DNA of 64,000 nt from CBDESN01 sp965242495 (GTDB taxonomy: Bacteria; Pseudomonadota; Alphaproteobacteria; MPNO01): the NCBI GenBank assembly GCA_965242495.1, contig OZ251446.1, positions 868,001 through 932,000 of the forward strand, in the 5' to 3' direction. The notes below the pieces were generated by a model. It worked only from the letters and a program-made list of their open reading frames with translations, was not told where the DNA came from and ran no database searches. Shown here in pieces: positions 42,901 to 51,816 of this stretch. Each line of letters begins with the position of its first letter. Position 1 is the first letter of the stretch. Position numbers and translations under genes: made by a program.

Positions 42901-44131
42901 GGACGGCGTATTCACCGGTTACCGCACGCCGTTGATGGTCACCGACGACGGCATGTTGAACACCGGCGAGCTTCCCCCGCGGCCGTGCCCCCCGGACGCC
43001 CCGGTCCGCGGCGCTGACGGTGTGTGCGGAACGGGGGACGGTGGGTCCGGGGACCCGATGGGTCCGGGAACCGATCCGGGAACCGATCCGGGAACAGGCC
43101 CGGGAACAGGCCCGGGAACGGACCCAGGGACGGGCCCGGGCGATCCGGGAACGGGCCCGGGGACAGATCCGGGAACGGGCGGTCCGGGAGCTCCGACGCC
43201 GACGTTCTCCTGCGAGGACGTGGAGAAGGACGGAGACCGCCGCTGCCGCCTGTACGAGGCGTTGCCTTCGATGCTGCTGGCGATGAACCGCCTGCCGACC
43301 TGGGCGGAGCGGATGTCGGCGGCGCGCGACGCGCATGGCGGCTGGGCGCAGGTGGCGGCGGCGCGGGGCGAATGGCGGGCGAAGAAGGCGACGTCGCCTG
43401 GAAGGCTCGCCTACGACCACCGCCGGAGCGTGGGGCGGGCGGGCGTCGATCTCCTCGCCGGCGAGAACGGCCGGTTGGGAGCGTCGGTACACGGGCTGCG
43501 CGGCAAGGCGGAGATGGCGGGCGTGGGCGAGGTCGAGCTGGACGGCGTGGGGGCGGGCCTCTCCGCCGCCTGGCTGGCCGGGAGGTTCTACGCGGAGGCG
43601 CAGGCGCAGATGACGTCCTACGACGTCGACGTCAAGTCGCACACGCATGGCAAGATGTCGAAGAAGAACGTCCACGGCGCGGGGTATGCGCTGGGCGTGG
43701 AGGTCGGCGGGCGGCTGCCCGTGGGCGGGGCGTCGGTGACGCCGCGCGCAGGCGTGGCGTGGTCGCGGGTCGAGTTGGCGGCGTTCACGGACATGGAGAG
43801 GGCCGGCGGTCCGTGGCGGGTCCGGGTGCCGATGGAGGATGCGAGCGGCGTGACGGGTCGGTTGGGGGCGACGCTGGAGGCGGCGGCGGGTTCTTCGGGC
43901 CGCCTGTTCGGCTCGCTGGACGTGGAGCAGGGGTTTTCGGACGAGACGACGGTGAGGGTGGGCCGGGAGGCGCTGCGGACGGAGGCGCGGGCGACGTCGC
44001 TGCGCCTGGAGGCGGGAGGGACGTTCGCGTTGGGCGAGAACGTCCTGGCGCGGGTCGCGGCGAGCTGGCGGACGAGCGGAGGCGGTACGAGCGAATACGG
44101 CGGGAGCCTGGGCGTCCAGGTGCAGTTCTAG
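39905..44131 (+). CDS. Giant autotransporter with poly-C switch in its 5' coding region
   Basis: About 1408 residues. After MAGSTDR and a proline run from the C tract comes a signal peptide (MPVSGLLGAALLAAALLLAP, cleaved near GEARA). The passenger has many NSGDI-type beta-helix repeats (about 40-560), a helical segment (DDEKAILRAVATNDGVDAAL), more repeats and a Gly-Pro-Thr-Asp linker at about 1050-1100. The C-terminal 270 residues form an outer-membrane beta-barrel (MERAGGPWRVRVPMEDASG) ending in phenylalanine (SLGVQVQF). It should display a surface adhesin. The start at 39905 is chosen for its upstream GAGG; ATG 39971 after the tract is an alternative. It is flanked by housekeeping genes. 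Confidence 0.85.
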   Translation: MAGSTDRIIPPPPPPPAAWAPGMKARLLEAAGGKPAMPVSGLLGAALLAAALLLAPGEARALIECGPAGSNTLTCSNAAYNDGIYYPDSAKLAGSNPTVNIPGRSAGSTTITAGSSQAVGIHVESQATHGFTVNVGGSTGGTAHVVNIVQGTNTNTDANRNNGVYLRQQSNHRTTTLDVRSGVTIGSSTTPMKQNGIYVDLRPTAASLGVGATAGTITSAATIHAARQGIRVRRETGGTNAATTITNTGAIFSGVGNAAATGSYVDRPHGIYHLQGGTQMTGSVVVVNSGDITLGGAYTGILLNKWGAGVMSLDNSGDIAAVAGQTARQGIQFNYNYWNNRSTAAVTLTNSGDITASEFGIRLKKLSGGDVALTNRGAITVTGDAATNEGHAIYLVDNFIVGDGRTYAQSGHGVAAGDVTIVNEGALRSKNHALYVFRPASTANGDDLELTNSGDVVSEDGDGIRLDWGAEGDVTFANGGTSTTSANVSGRWHGIYVGKAARIDFDQTAGTITSGRTGVTLQVTRESAMGDTRSADGDGNHVPAIDVAWTGGNVARGTATDDQGRFRAATAAQVLAFDRESAAGKAVEGTLHYGGAAGIEAHALSWRDVAAQAAKGDDPGEIANNAAQMNLLSTTHADSRRAAILAQFRAALGNDEIAVAAPILTAIGTTATTAASQLTDTQIVTYLSTDNGATRTLLRNVLAQGLSDDEKAILRAVATNDGVDAALTAAGFSDDASDPNDYWSLVKALLDRHNLDDIRVSMTAGSIDSRGDGIRAYYATPNDNNGGISVTIGAGVTVTGAKAGVHVANAGEGLRIRKRYAPKAIRELAGNAAAGEDDLIAIGSLNAAGDAIETPWLNQLVEVAGTVTGGTDAAVHLSGGGAVLVLEGGEVLAGSSGVGILVNDPGPALVHVGGEVKGGAGGDAAVHLTGGGSVIVGPNGKVQANGADHAIRGGGDAATTLTLATDRVITYQEDAAEAKNARVEGSIPGVEAVRFREHRDGVFTGYRTPLMVTDDGMLNTGELPPRPCPPDAPVRGADGVCGTGDGGSGDPMGPGTDPGTDPGTGPGTGPGTDPGTGPGDPGTGPGTDPGTGGPGAPTPTFSCEDVEKDGDRRCRLYEALPSMLLAMNRLPTWAERMSAARDAHGGWAQVAAARGEWRAKKATSPGRLAYDHRRSVGRAGVDLLAGENGRLGASVHGLRGKAEMAGVGEVELDGVGAGLSAAWLAGRFYAEAQAQMTSYDVDVKSHTHGKMSKKNVHGAGYALGVEVGGRLPVGGASVTPRAGVAWSRVELAAFTDMERAGGPWRVRVPMEDASGVTGRLGATLEAAAGSSGRLFGSLDVEQGFSDETTVRVGREALRTEARATSLRLEAGGTFALGENVLARVAASWRTSGGGTSEYGGSLGVQVQF
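39931..39952 (+). repeat. 22-C homopolymer tract (possible phase-variation switch)
   Basis: 22 consecutive C lie nine codons after the chosen autotransporter start. With 22 C the ATG at 39905 is in frame with the signal peptide. Gain or loss of one or two C would put it out of frame. Such tracts slip during replication and are also prone to sequencing error, so the exact count is uncertain. Confidence 0.7.
43064..43190 (+). repeat. 12-bp tandem repeats coding a Gly-Thr-Asp/Gly-Pro linker
   Basis: About ten imperfect 12-bp units of the type GGGAACCGATCC or GGGAACGGGCCC encode repeated PGTD/PGTG. This flexible linker lies between the passenger and the beta-barrel. Copy number could vary between strains. 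Confidence 0.75.
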
Positions 44132-44278
44132 CCCGCGCCGCGAAGCGGGGCATGGGCCGGCGGCGCGACGGCTTGGAAACCGAACGCCGCTGCGCTACGC
44201 TCCGTCTGCGTCGGGGAACTTCTCCGCCGTCGGACAAACCCTCCGTTCACAAGGAATCATCCCTCCGGCGGAACCTCG

Positions 44279-44809
44279 ATGCGCCCCACGGTACGAGAAA
44301 TGCGGGCCAAGCGCAGCGACGGGAGGGGCCGCCGGGGGCTGACCGCGATCGCCGCGGCCCTGCCCGGAATCTGCGGCCGGGCGCTGCGGCGGCGCGGTTT
44401 CGTCGAGACCGGCGTGGTGACCGAATGGCCGGTCATCGTCGGCGAGGCGCTGGCGGCGGAAACGGTCCCGCACCGGCTGGTCTTCGCGCGCGGCAGCCAT
44501 AGCGGCGGGACGCTCCACGTCCGGGTCTCGGGCGCGTTCGCGACCGAACTGCAACATCTGGCGCCCCTGGTGATCGACCGGATCAACGGCTATTTCGGCT
44601 TCGGCGCGGTCGCCCGGCTGGCCTTGACCCAAGGCCCGGTCCCGACGCGGCGGCGGACGGGCGGGCGGCGGCCGGAGCCGCCGACGGACGCGGCCGATCC
44701 CGTCCTCGCCGCGCGGCTCGAAGGCATCGACGATCCGGGGCTGCGCGACGCGCTCGAAGGGCTGGGCCGCGCCATCGGGCGGCGGCGCGACCGGCGACCC
44801 CGCGCCTGA
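44279..44809 (+). CDS. DciA-like DUF721 protein
   Basis: A 176-residue DUF721 protein. The core (ALRRRGFVETGVVTEWPVIVGEALAAETVPHRLVF; GTLHVRVSGAFATELQHLAPLVIDRINGYFG) is the DciA domain. DciA loads the replicative helicase in many bacteria lacking DnaC. In Alphaproteobacteria it usually sits next to mutY, so the autotransporter gene appears to have entered between them. The C-terminal tail is rich in Arg and Pro and divergent. Confidence 0.8.
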   Translation: MRPTVREMRAKRSDGRGRRGLTAIAAALPGICGRALRRRGFVETGVVTEWPVIVGEALAAETVPHRLVFARGSHSGGTLHVRVSGAFATELQHLAPLVIDRINGYFGFGAVARLALTQGPVPTRRRTGGRRPEPPTDAADPVLAARLEGIDDPGLRDALEGLGRAIGRRRDRRPRA

Positions 44810-44845
44810 CCGGCGGCCGGGCGGCGGGGCGGAGAGGCCGGCGCC

Positions 44846-45451
44846 ATGGCGGGGGTCGAAAAATACGAGCGGATCGCCCCGGTCTACGATCTCCTCGACC
44901 TCGCCGAGCACACCTTCAAGCATCGGCTGCGCCCGCGCCTGTTCGAGGGCTTGAACGGGGTCATACTGGACGCCGGCATCGGGACCGGCCGCAACCTCCC
45001 CTGCTATCCCGCCGGAGCGTCGATGATCGGGCTGGATGCGAGCCCGGCCATGCTGGCGCGGGCGCGGCGGCGGGCGCAGCGGCTCGGCCGCGGCGTCCGG
45101 CTGATCGCCGCCGACATCCGCCGCACCGGATTGCCGGACGGCTATTTCGATGCGGCGGTGGCGGCCTTCGTCTTCGGCTCGCTCGACGAGGCCATGCAGG
45201 GCGCGGCGCTCGGCGAACTGGCCCGCATCTGCAAGCCGGGCGGCGAGATACGGCTGCTCGACCATGCGCTGTCCGACCGGACCTTCTGGCGGCTGTATAT
45301 GAGGCTGTGGCAACCATGGGAACGGCTGGTCTACGGGGCGGGCTTCGAGCCCGATACCGAACGCCACGCCGCGGCGGCCGGGCTCCGGCTGGCGGGCCGG
45401 GAATATCTGGTCAAGGACATGGTGAAGCTGCTGACGCTGCGCCCGGCGTGA
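44846..45451 (+). CDS. Class I SAM-dependent methyltransferase
   Basis: A 201-residue Rossmann methyltransferase. SAM motif I is LDAGIGTGRNLPCYP, then GLDASPAMLARARRRA, acidic IAADIRRTGLPDGYFDAAVAAFVF and the post-motif ARICKPGGEIRLLDHAL. It starts KYERIAPVYDLLDLAEH, like UbiE/MenG and phospholipid methyltransferase relatives. The acceptor is not predictable. It is 36 bp after the DciA-like gene on the same strand. Confidence 0.82.
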   Translation: MAGVEKYERIAPVYDLLDLAEHTFKHRLRPRLFEGLNGVILDAGIGTGRNLPCYPAGASMIGLDASPAMLARARRRAQRLGRGVRLIAADIRRTGLPDGYFDAAVAAFVFGSLDEAMQGAALGELARICKPGGEIRLLDHALSDRTFWRLYMRLWQPWERLVYGAGFEPDTERHAAAAGLRLAGREYLVKDMVKLLTLRPA

Positions 45452-45526
45452 AAACGACCTTCCCCGCCCGGCCCGGACCGCGTAGGTTCGAAGGCGGACG
45501 CTGGACCGATCGGCCGGAGGAAGAAC

Positions 45527-45958
45527 ATGGCGCGACTGTCATTGGAGCAGGCCTCGACGATAGTGGAGGCGACGCTCGCCAAGGGCGCGGAGATGAAGCT
45601 CAACCCGCTGACCGTGGCGGTGGTCGACGACGGCGGCCATCTCAAGGCGTTCAAGCGGCAGGACGGCCCCGGGGCGGCGCTGCGGCCCCAGGTCGCGACC
45701 GGCAAGGCGGCCGGCGCGGTCGGCATGGGCCGGTCGTCCCGCGCGCTCGGGGCGATGGCCCTGGAGCGGCCCCATTTCGTCAACGCGCTGATCGGCGCGG
45801 CGCAGGGGCGGCTGATCCCGGTTCCGGGCGGCGTATTGATCAAGACGGCCGACGGCGAGGTGGTCGGCGGCGTCGGCGTCAGCGGCGACACGTCGGACAA
45901 CGACGAGGCGGCCGCGGTCGCCGGCATCGAAGCCGCCGGCCTGCAAGCGGGCGTCTGA
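45527..45958 (+). CDS. GlcG/HbpS-family haem-binding-type protein
   Basis: A 143-residue single-domain protein of the DUF336 family. Motifs: NPLTVAVVDDGGHLKAFKRQDG and VPGGVLIKTADGEVVGGVGVSGDTSDNDEAAAVAGI. Family members such as HbpS bind haem; the role of most, including GlcG, is unknown. GGAGGAAG lies directly upstream of the ATG. It is a stand-alone gene between a methyltransferase and the SpmAB-like protein. Confidence 0.86.
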   Translation: MARLSLEQASTIVEATLAKGAEMKLNPLTVAVVDDGGHLKAFKRQDGPGAALRPQVATGKAAGAVGMGRSSRALGAMALERPHFVNALIGAAQGRLIPVPGGVLIKTADGEVVGGVGVSGDTSDNDEAAAVAGIEAAGLQAGV

Positions 45959-46003
45959 CGCGAAGCCGACGCCGGCGCCGCCCGGCGGCGCCGGGCCGGG
46001 GCG

Positions 46004-47338
46004 ATGAACGCCGTCTTCTTCGCCATCGTCCTGACCGCATTCGTCGTCGCCGGCTACCGGCAGGCCGTCTGGACCGCGGACGGCGGGGACGCCCAGGCGC
46101 CCATGCAGCTGCTGGCCTCGGGCATGATCGAGACCGCCGGCGAGGCGGTCACGCTCGCCTTGGGCCTGGTCGGGGTGATGACCCTGTTCCTGGGCCTGAT
46201 GAAGGTCGCCGAAGCGGGCGGCATGCTGACCGTCATCGCCAAGACCATCCGGCCGCTGATGGTGCGGCTGTTTCCCGACGTGCCGGGCGACCATCCGGCG
46301 ATGGGCGCGATGATCCTCAACATGTCGGCCAACGTGTTGGGGCTCGGCAACGCGGCGACGCCGTTCGGCATCCGCGCCATGCAGGAGCTCGACAAGCTGA
46401 ACCCGCACAAGGGAACGGCGACCGATTCGATGGCGCTCTTCCTGGCGATCAACACGTCGAGCGTTACCCTGCTGCCGACCGGCGTGATCGCCCTTCGCGC
46501 CGCCGCCGGGTCGGACGACCCTGCCGGGATTCTGCCGACGACGCTGTTCGCGACCATATGCTCGACCGCCGCCGCCATCCTGGCCGCCAAGCTGTATCAG
46601 CGCTGCTCGTCCCGACCGCCGGTATCCGCCGCCGGGGCGGGCGCGGACGGCGCCGCGGCGCATGACGGCGCGGCCGCCGGCTTGGCCGAAGCCGGGGATA
46701 TCCCGCAGGCCGGAGACATCCGGCGCGCCGCCGGCGAATCCTACCCGGGATGGATCTCCGCGCTGGCGTTGCTGGCCGTCGCGGGGCTGATGCCGCTCAC
46801 GATCCTCTACGGCAGGGCGATCTCGCCCTGGATCATCCCCGGCCTGATGACGGCCCTCTTGGGCTTCGGCGTCCTGCGCGGGGTCCGCGTATACGAGGTC
46901 TTCGTCGACGGCGCGCGGGACGGTTTCCAGGTCGCGGTCCGCATCATCCCGTATCTGGTCGCGATCCTGGTTGCGGTCGGCATGTTTCGCGCCAGCGGCG
47001 CGTTGGAGGCGCTGGTGACGGCGATCGCGCCGGTGACCGGACTGATCGGGATGCCGGCCGAGGCGCTTCCCATGGCCCTGCTGCGCCCGCTGTCGGGATC
47101 GGGCGCCTATGGCGTGCTCGCCTCGATCGTCAACGATCCGGCGATCGGCCCCGACAGCTACGCCGGCTATCTCGCGAGCACGCTCCAGGGCTCCACCGAA
47201 ACGACCTTCTACGTGCTCGCGGTCTATTTCGGAGCCGTCAACATCCGGCGCATCCGGCACGCCCTGGCGACCGGCCTCACCGCGGACGTCATCGGCATCG
47301 GCGCCGCAGTCGCCATCTGCTCGATTCTCCTGCGGTAG
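46004..47338 (+). CDS. SpmA-SpmB-like nucleoside-recognition membrane protein
   Basis: A 444-residue membrane protein with two Gate (nucleoside-recognition) domains in one chain. The first has MNAVFFAIVLTAFVVAGYRQ and NMSANVLGLGNAATPFG, which matches SpmA. The second, from about residue 240, has SGAYGVLASIVNDPAIGPDSYAG and STETTFYVLAVYFG, matching SpmB. Two separate genes in Bacillus are fused here. Outside spore formers the function is unclear; transport is suspected. The linker (about 200-235) is Ala-Gly rich. Confidence 0.85.
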   Translation: MNAVFFAIVLTAFVVAGYRQAVWTADGGDAQAPMQLLASGMIETAGEAVTLALGLVGVMTLFLGLMKVAEAGGMLTVIAKTIRPLMVRLFPDVPGDHPAMGAMILNMSANVLGLGNAATPFGIRAMQELDKLNPHKGTATDSMALFLAINTSSVTLLPTGVIALRAAAGSDDPAGILPTTLFATICSTAAAILAAKLYQRCSSRPPVSAAGAGADGAAAHDGAAAGLAEAGDIPQAGDIRRAAGESYPGWISALALLAVAGLMPLTILYGRAISPWIIPGLMTALLGFGVLRGVRVYEVFVDGARDGFQVAVRIIPYLVAILVAVGMFRASGALEALVTAIAPVTGLIGMPAEALPMALLRPLSGSGAYGVLASIVNDPAIGPDSYAGYLASTLQGSTETTFYVLAVYFGAVNIRRIRHALATGLTADVIGIGAAVAICSILLR

Positions 47339-47461
47339 CGCCCGCCATCGGACGGGCGACGACGCGCAGACCATGGACAGGGTGAGAAACGCGCCCTAAG
47401 TGACGCGACGACCGGCGCCTCCGCGCCCGTCCTGCGTCGTACAACCGGACGATTTCCCGCG

Positions 47462-49309
47462 ATGGACCCGCACGCCCCGGCCGGGCGCAAGAAGAACCAC
47501 GGTCTCGAATGGAGGGCGCTGCGCGCCCTGGCGCCTTATCTGTGGCCCGCCGGGCGGCCCGGCATGAAGCGCCGGGTCTTGCTCGCCCTGGCGCTGCTCG
47601 CCGCGGCCAAGGTCGCCAACGTCTACGTGCCGATCCTCTATAAGGGGGCGGTCGACGTCCTGAACGGCGACGCCGGCATCGCCGTGGCGCTGCCCGTCGG
47701 TCTGATCCTGGCCTACGGCATCCTTCGGGTGCTGGCGATCGCCTTCGCCGAGCTGCGGGACGCCGTGTTCGCCAAGGTCGGCCAGCACGCGATCCGGGAC
47801 GCGGCGCTGCGCACCTTCCGTCATCTGCACGGGCTGGCGCTGCGTTTCCATCTCGAGCGCCAGACCGGCGGCCTGTCGCGGGCGATCGACCGCGGCACCA
47901 AGGGGATCGACTTCCTCCTCACCTTCATGCTGTTCAACATCCTGCCGACGCTGCTCGAGATCGCCATGGTCTGCGGCGTTCTCTGGGCGCTGTTCGACGT
48001 CTGGTACGCCCTGGTCACGCTGACCACGATCGCCTGCTACATCGCCTACACGATGGTCGTCACCGAATGGCGCCTCAAATACCGCCGGCGGATGAACGAG
48101 AACGACCAGCAGGCCAGCACGCGCGCGATCGACAGCCTGCTCAACTACGAGACGGTCAAGTATTTCGGCAACGAGGAGCACGAGGCCGGGCGGTTCGACC
48201 GCGCGCTCGCGCGCTACGAACGCGCCGCCGTAATCAGCAGGAGCTCGCTGTCGCTGCTCAATATCGGCCAATCGATCGTCGTCGGGATCGGGTTGACGCT
48301 GATCATGTACATGGCCGCCCGCGGCGTCTCCCAGGGCCGCATGACCGTCGGCGACTTCGTGCTGGTCAACACCTATCTCATCCAGCTCTATTTGCCGCTC
48401 AACTTCCTCGGTTTCGTCTATCGCGAGATGAAGCAGTCGCTCGCCGACATGGAAGAGATGTTCCGGCTGCTGCGCATCCGGCGCGAGGTCGAGGACCGCC
48501 CGGACGCGCCCGATCTCGGCGCTGGGCCGGGCGAGATCGTCTTCGACGGCGTCTCCTTCGGCTACGATCCGCGCCGGACGATCCTGACCGATGTGAGCTT
48601 CCGCGTGCCGGCGGGCCGCCGCGTCGCCATCGTGGGTCACAGCGGCGCCGGCAAATCGACCGTCTCGCGCCTGCTGTTCCGTTTCTACGACGTGGACCGG
48701 GGCGCGGTGCGCATCGACGACGTCGACGTCCGCGACGTGACCCAGCGGAGCCTCCGCGCGTCGATCGGCATCGTGCCCCAGGATACGGTGCTGTTCAACG
48801 ACACCATCTTCTACAACATCGCCTACGGCCGGCCCGGCGCCACGCCGGCGGAGATCGAGGCGGCGGCGCGTTCGGCGGCGATCCATGACTTCATCATGTC
48901 GACGCCCGACGGCTACCAGACCATGGTCGGCGAACGCGGCCTCAAAATCTCGGGCGGGGAGAAGCAGCGCGTCGCCATCGCCAGGACCATCCTGAAGGAC
49001 CCGCGGATATTGCTGCTCGACGAAGCGACCTCCATGCTGGATACGCGGACCGAACGCGACATCCAGGACGCGCTCGACCGAATCTCCGCCGACCGCACCA
49101 CGCTGGTCATCGCGCACCGGCTGTCGACCGTGATCGACGCAGACGAGATCCTGGTCTTCGACCGCGGCCGCGTGATCGAGCGGGGGCGCCATGCGGCGCT
49201 GCTGGCCCGCGGCGGCTTCTACGCCGCGATGTGGCGGCGTCAGCAGACGAACGCCGGAGCCGGGCCCGAGGCGCCCGACGCGCCGCCGCAGGCCGCGCCG
49301 GGAGAATAG
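47462..49309 (+). CDS. Atm1/HMT1-type ABC exporter
   Basis: A 615-residue half-transporter. The N-terminal six-helix domain (about 30-330) includes YKGAVDVLNG and STRAIDSLLNYETVKYFGNEEHE, characteristic of the ABCB7/Atm1 family. The ATPase has Walker A GHSGAGKSTVSRLL, signature ISGGEKQRVAIART, Walker B ILLLDEATSMLD and H-loop IAHRLSTV. Bacterial Atm1-like proteins export glutathione conjugates, often with metals. It works as a homodimer in the inner membrane. No partner genes adjoin it. Confidence 0.9.
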   Translation: MDPHAPAGRKKNHGLEWRALRALAPYLWPAGRPGMKRRVLLALALLAAAKVANVYVPILYKGAVDVLNGDAGIAVALPVGLILAYGILRVLAIAFAELRDAVFAKVGQHAIRDAALRTFRHLHGLALRFHLERQTGGLSRAIDRGTKGIDFLLTFMLFNILPTLLEIAMVCGVLWALFDVWYALVTLTTIACYIAYTMVVTEWRLKYRRRMNENDQQASTRAIDSLLNYETVKYFGNEEHEAGRFDRALARYERAAVISRSSLSLLNIGQSIVVGIGLTLIMYMAARGVSQGRMTVGDFVLVNTYLIQLYLPLNFLGFVYREMKQSLADMEEMFRLLRIRREVEDRPDAPDLGAGPGEIVFDGVSFGYDPRRTILTDVSFRVPAGRRVAIVGHSGAGKSTVSRLLFRFYDVDRGAVRIDDVDVRDVTQRSLRASIGIVPQDTVLFNDTIFYNIAYGRPGATPAEIEAAARSAAIHDFIMSTPDGYQTMVGERGLKISGGEKQRVAIARTILKDPRILLLDEATSMLDTRTERDIQDALDRISADRTTLVIAHRLSTVIDADEILVFDRGRVIERGRHAALLARGGFYAAMWRRQQTNAGAGPEAPDAPPQAAPGE

Positions 49310-49334
49310 CGGCGCGGCCGGGGCGCCGCCGGCT

Positions 49335-51674
49335 TCAGGCCGCCCGCGCCTTGCCGATCGCGGCGTGGACGCGGCGCGGCGTGATCGGCGTCTCGCCGAT
49401 CTCGGCGCCGATCCCCCGGAGCGCGTCGTTGACCGCGTTGCCGACGGCCGCGGGCGGGGCGATCGCTCCCGACTCGCCGATCCCCTTCATGCCGAAGGCG
49501 GTATAGGGCGACGGCGTCTCGATGTGTTCGAGCTTGAGATCGGGTATCTCCGCCGCCGCAGGAACGTGGTACTCCGCCAGGGTCGCCGACAGCGGCTGCC
49601 CGTTCCGGTCGTAGCGCGACTCCTCGTACAGCGCGTTGCCGACGCCGCCGGCGAACCCGCCGACGATCTGCCCGCCGACGATCTGCGGGTTCACCATGGC
49701 GCCGCAGTCGGCGACGATCGCATAGTCGAGGAGCTCGACCTCGCCGGTCTCGGGATCGACCGCGACCACCGCGGCATGGGCGCCGTAGCCGAAGACCCCG
49801 CCCTCGACGCCCTCCCACCCTTCGGTGACGGCGAGGCCGCGCGGGTCGATGTCGTCGGGCAGGTCTTCGGGATGGTTGTAGAAGGCCTCGCCGACGGCGT
49901 CGAAGCCGACGCTGCCGCCGGGACCGACGACCTCGCCGTTCTCGACCCGCGCCTCGTCGGCGCCGCATTGCAGAAGATGCGCGCCGATCCGGGCGATGAG
50001 CGGCTTCAGCTTCTCGCAGCAGAGGGCGACTGCGCCGCCCGCGGCGACCATGCCGCGCGAGGCGTAAGTCCCGGTTCCGGCGTAGCTGGTCGCGGTGTCG
50101 CCGTAGCGCACCGCGACCCGGTCCGGATCGACCCCCAGCTGCTGGTTGACCACCTGGGCCAGCGTCGTCTCCATCCCCTGGCCGTGCGAATGGATGCCGA
50201 CCGAGGTCCAGATGCCGCCCGTCGGCGTGAGCTTGACCGTCGCCATCTCGAGGCCCGGCACCAGTTCGATCCCCCAGGCGGCGTAGCCGGTGGGGCCGGT
50301 GCCGTAGGCGGTCTGTTCGTAGAAGGACGCGAAGCCGAGGCCGATCAGCCGGCCGTCGGGCTCCGGCGCCGCCTGGCGCGCCCGCACCCCCTCGGCGTCG
50401 ATCAGCTCGGCCGCGCGCCGCAGCGCCAACGGATAGTCGCCGCTGTCGAGATGCTTTCGCGTGATCGTGTCGTAAGGCATCTGCTCGGGCCGGACCAGAT
50501 TGTCGAGCCGGACCTCCCGCGGCTCGCGCCCCACCCGGCGCGCCGCGGCGTCGAGCGTGAGTTCGAGCGCGAAGCAGACGCCGGGGCGCGCGACGCCCCG
50601 ATAGGGCTGGCTCGCCGGCTTGTTGGTGCACACGGTGCGCGAGCGCCCGCGGAAAGCCTTGACGTCGTAGGGGCCCTGCAGATTGCCCACCGCGGTCGCG
50701 CCCTCGACGCCGACCGGCCACGGCCAGGGCGAATAGGCGCCGGCGTCGACCGTGCATTCGCAGTCGATGCCGAGGATCACGCCCTTGTCGTCGGTATACA
50801 GGGTCACCCGATAGTCGTGCTCGCGACAGTTGGCGTCCGCGACCAGATGCTCGCGGCGATCCTGGACCCATTTGATCGGGCGGCCGAGCCGCATCGACGC
50901 CCAGCTCACCGCCAGCGTCTCGCCGTCGAGGAAGGTCTTGAGGCCGAACCCGCCGCCCACGTCGGGGCAGACCACCCGCACCCGGTTGGCGTCGAGGCCG
51001 AGAAACCTGCACAGCCCGTTCTTCATCGGGTGCGGCAGCTGGTGCGATATCCACGCCACCAGCTCGTCGAGCCGGTCGTCGTACTGGGCGCAGACGGCGC
51101 GCCCCTCCAACGGCATCGGCGTCTGGCGGGCGAGCCGGAAGGTCCGGGTCACCGCGTGCGCCGCCGCCGCCTTGGCCGCCTCCAGATCGCCGTTCTCGAA
51201 CCGGGTCTCGAGCACGACGTTGTCGGACCAATGCTCGTGGATCGCCGGCGCGCCCTCCGCCGCCGCGGCGGCGGCGTCGACGACCGGCGCCAGCTCGCGA
51301 TAGTCCAGGGCCACCGCGGCGGCGATGTCCTCCGCCTCCGCCCGCGTCGGGGCCACGGCCATGGCCACCGGCTCGCCGACGTGGCGGAGTTTGTCCTTGG
51401 CGAGGACGGGAAAGTCGGCCGACTTGAAGCCGGGCAGGCTCGCGCCCGAGCGGACGGGCCTGACGCCGGTCAGATCGGCCGCGACGAATACCTGGGACTC
51501 GGCGCCCGCAGGCTTGACGATCCCGTCGAGCCTGGCGTGGGCCGCGGGGCTGCGCAGGAACGCCGCGTGCCACAGGCCGTCGAACTGCAGATCGGCGACG
51601 AACTGGCCCTTGCCGCGCAGAAACCGGGCGTCTTCCTTGCGCGCGATGGACGCGCCGACTCCGCGATCCGACAT
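49335..51674 (-). CDS. Orphan molybdenum hydroxylase large subunit (CoxL/XdhA-like), second
   Basis: A 779-residue Mo-binding subunit. The start is RKEDARFLRGKGQFVADLQFDG. The Mo region DVGGGFGLKTFLDGE is clear, the loop is YRGVARPG (a variant of the form-II AYRGAGR) and the catalytic glutamate is in GMKGIGESGAIAPP. No small or medium subunit gene is next to it. It may borrow the CoxS/CoxM at 54323 and 57232, or have partners elsewhere. It is divergent from the AhpD-like gene. CO oxidation is not supported because the AYxCSFR loop is absent. Confidence 0.85.
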   Translation of the reverse strand: MSDRGVGASIARKEDARFLRGKGQFVADLQFDGLWHAAFLRSPAAHARLDGIVKPAGAESQVFVAADLTGVRPVRSGASLPGFKSADFPVLAKDKLRHVGEPVAMAVAPTRAEAEDIAAAVALDYRELAPVVDAAAAAAEGAPAIHEHWSDNVVLETRFENGDLEAAKAAAAHAVTRTFRLARQTPMPLEGRAVCAQYDDRLDELVAWISHQLPHPMKNGLCRFLGLDANRVRVVCPDVGGGFGLKTFLDGETLAVSWASMRLGRPIKWVQDRREHLVADANCREHDYRVTLYTDDKGVILGIDCECTVDAGAYSPWPWPVGVEGATAVGNLQGPYDVKAFRGRSRTVCTNKPASQPYRGVARPGVCFALELTLDAAARRVGREPREVRLDNLVRPEQMPYDTITRKHLDSGDYPLALRRAAELIDAEGVRARQAAPEPDGRLIGLGFASFYEQTAYGTGPTGYAAWGIELVPGLEMATVKLTPTGGIWTSVGIHSHGQGMETTLAQVVNQQLGVDPDRVAVRYGDTATSYAGTGTYASRGMVAAGGAVALCCEKLKPLIARIGAHLLQCGADEARVENGEVVGPGGSVGFDAVGEAFYNHPEDLPDDIDPRGLAVTEGWEGVEGGVFGYGAHAAVVAVDPETGEVELLDYAIVADCGAMVNPQIVGGQIVGGFAGGVGNALYEESRYDRNGQPLSATLAEYHVPAAAEIPDLKLEHIETPSPYTAFGMKGIGESGAIAPPAAVGNAVNDALRGIGAEIGETPITPRRVHAAIGKARAA

Positions 51675-51816
51675 CCCGACCTCCTCGCCGTCCGTCTGCG
51701 GAAAACCCGGATGCGAGGCTAATCCACGTCCAATTCCGCGGTCAACTTGCGGTTGCCGGAATCCCGCGGCGGCGCTACGCTCGGATCGAACGGCATGACG
51801 GTCGGGAGACCGAAGG

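Noticed and set aside
43040..43200. A CRISPR-like array
   Set aside because: The units are 12 bp, adjacent, in frame and without spacers; they encode a linker.
39884..43675. A very long open frame antisense to the autotransporter
   Set aside because: It has no recognisable domain and an Arg/Val-rich composition from reading GC-rich codons backwards. The sense strand shows a clear signal peptide, beta-helix repeats and barrel.
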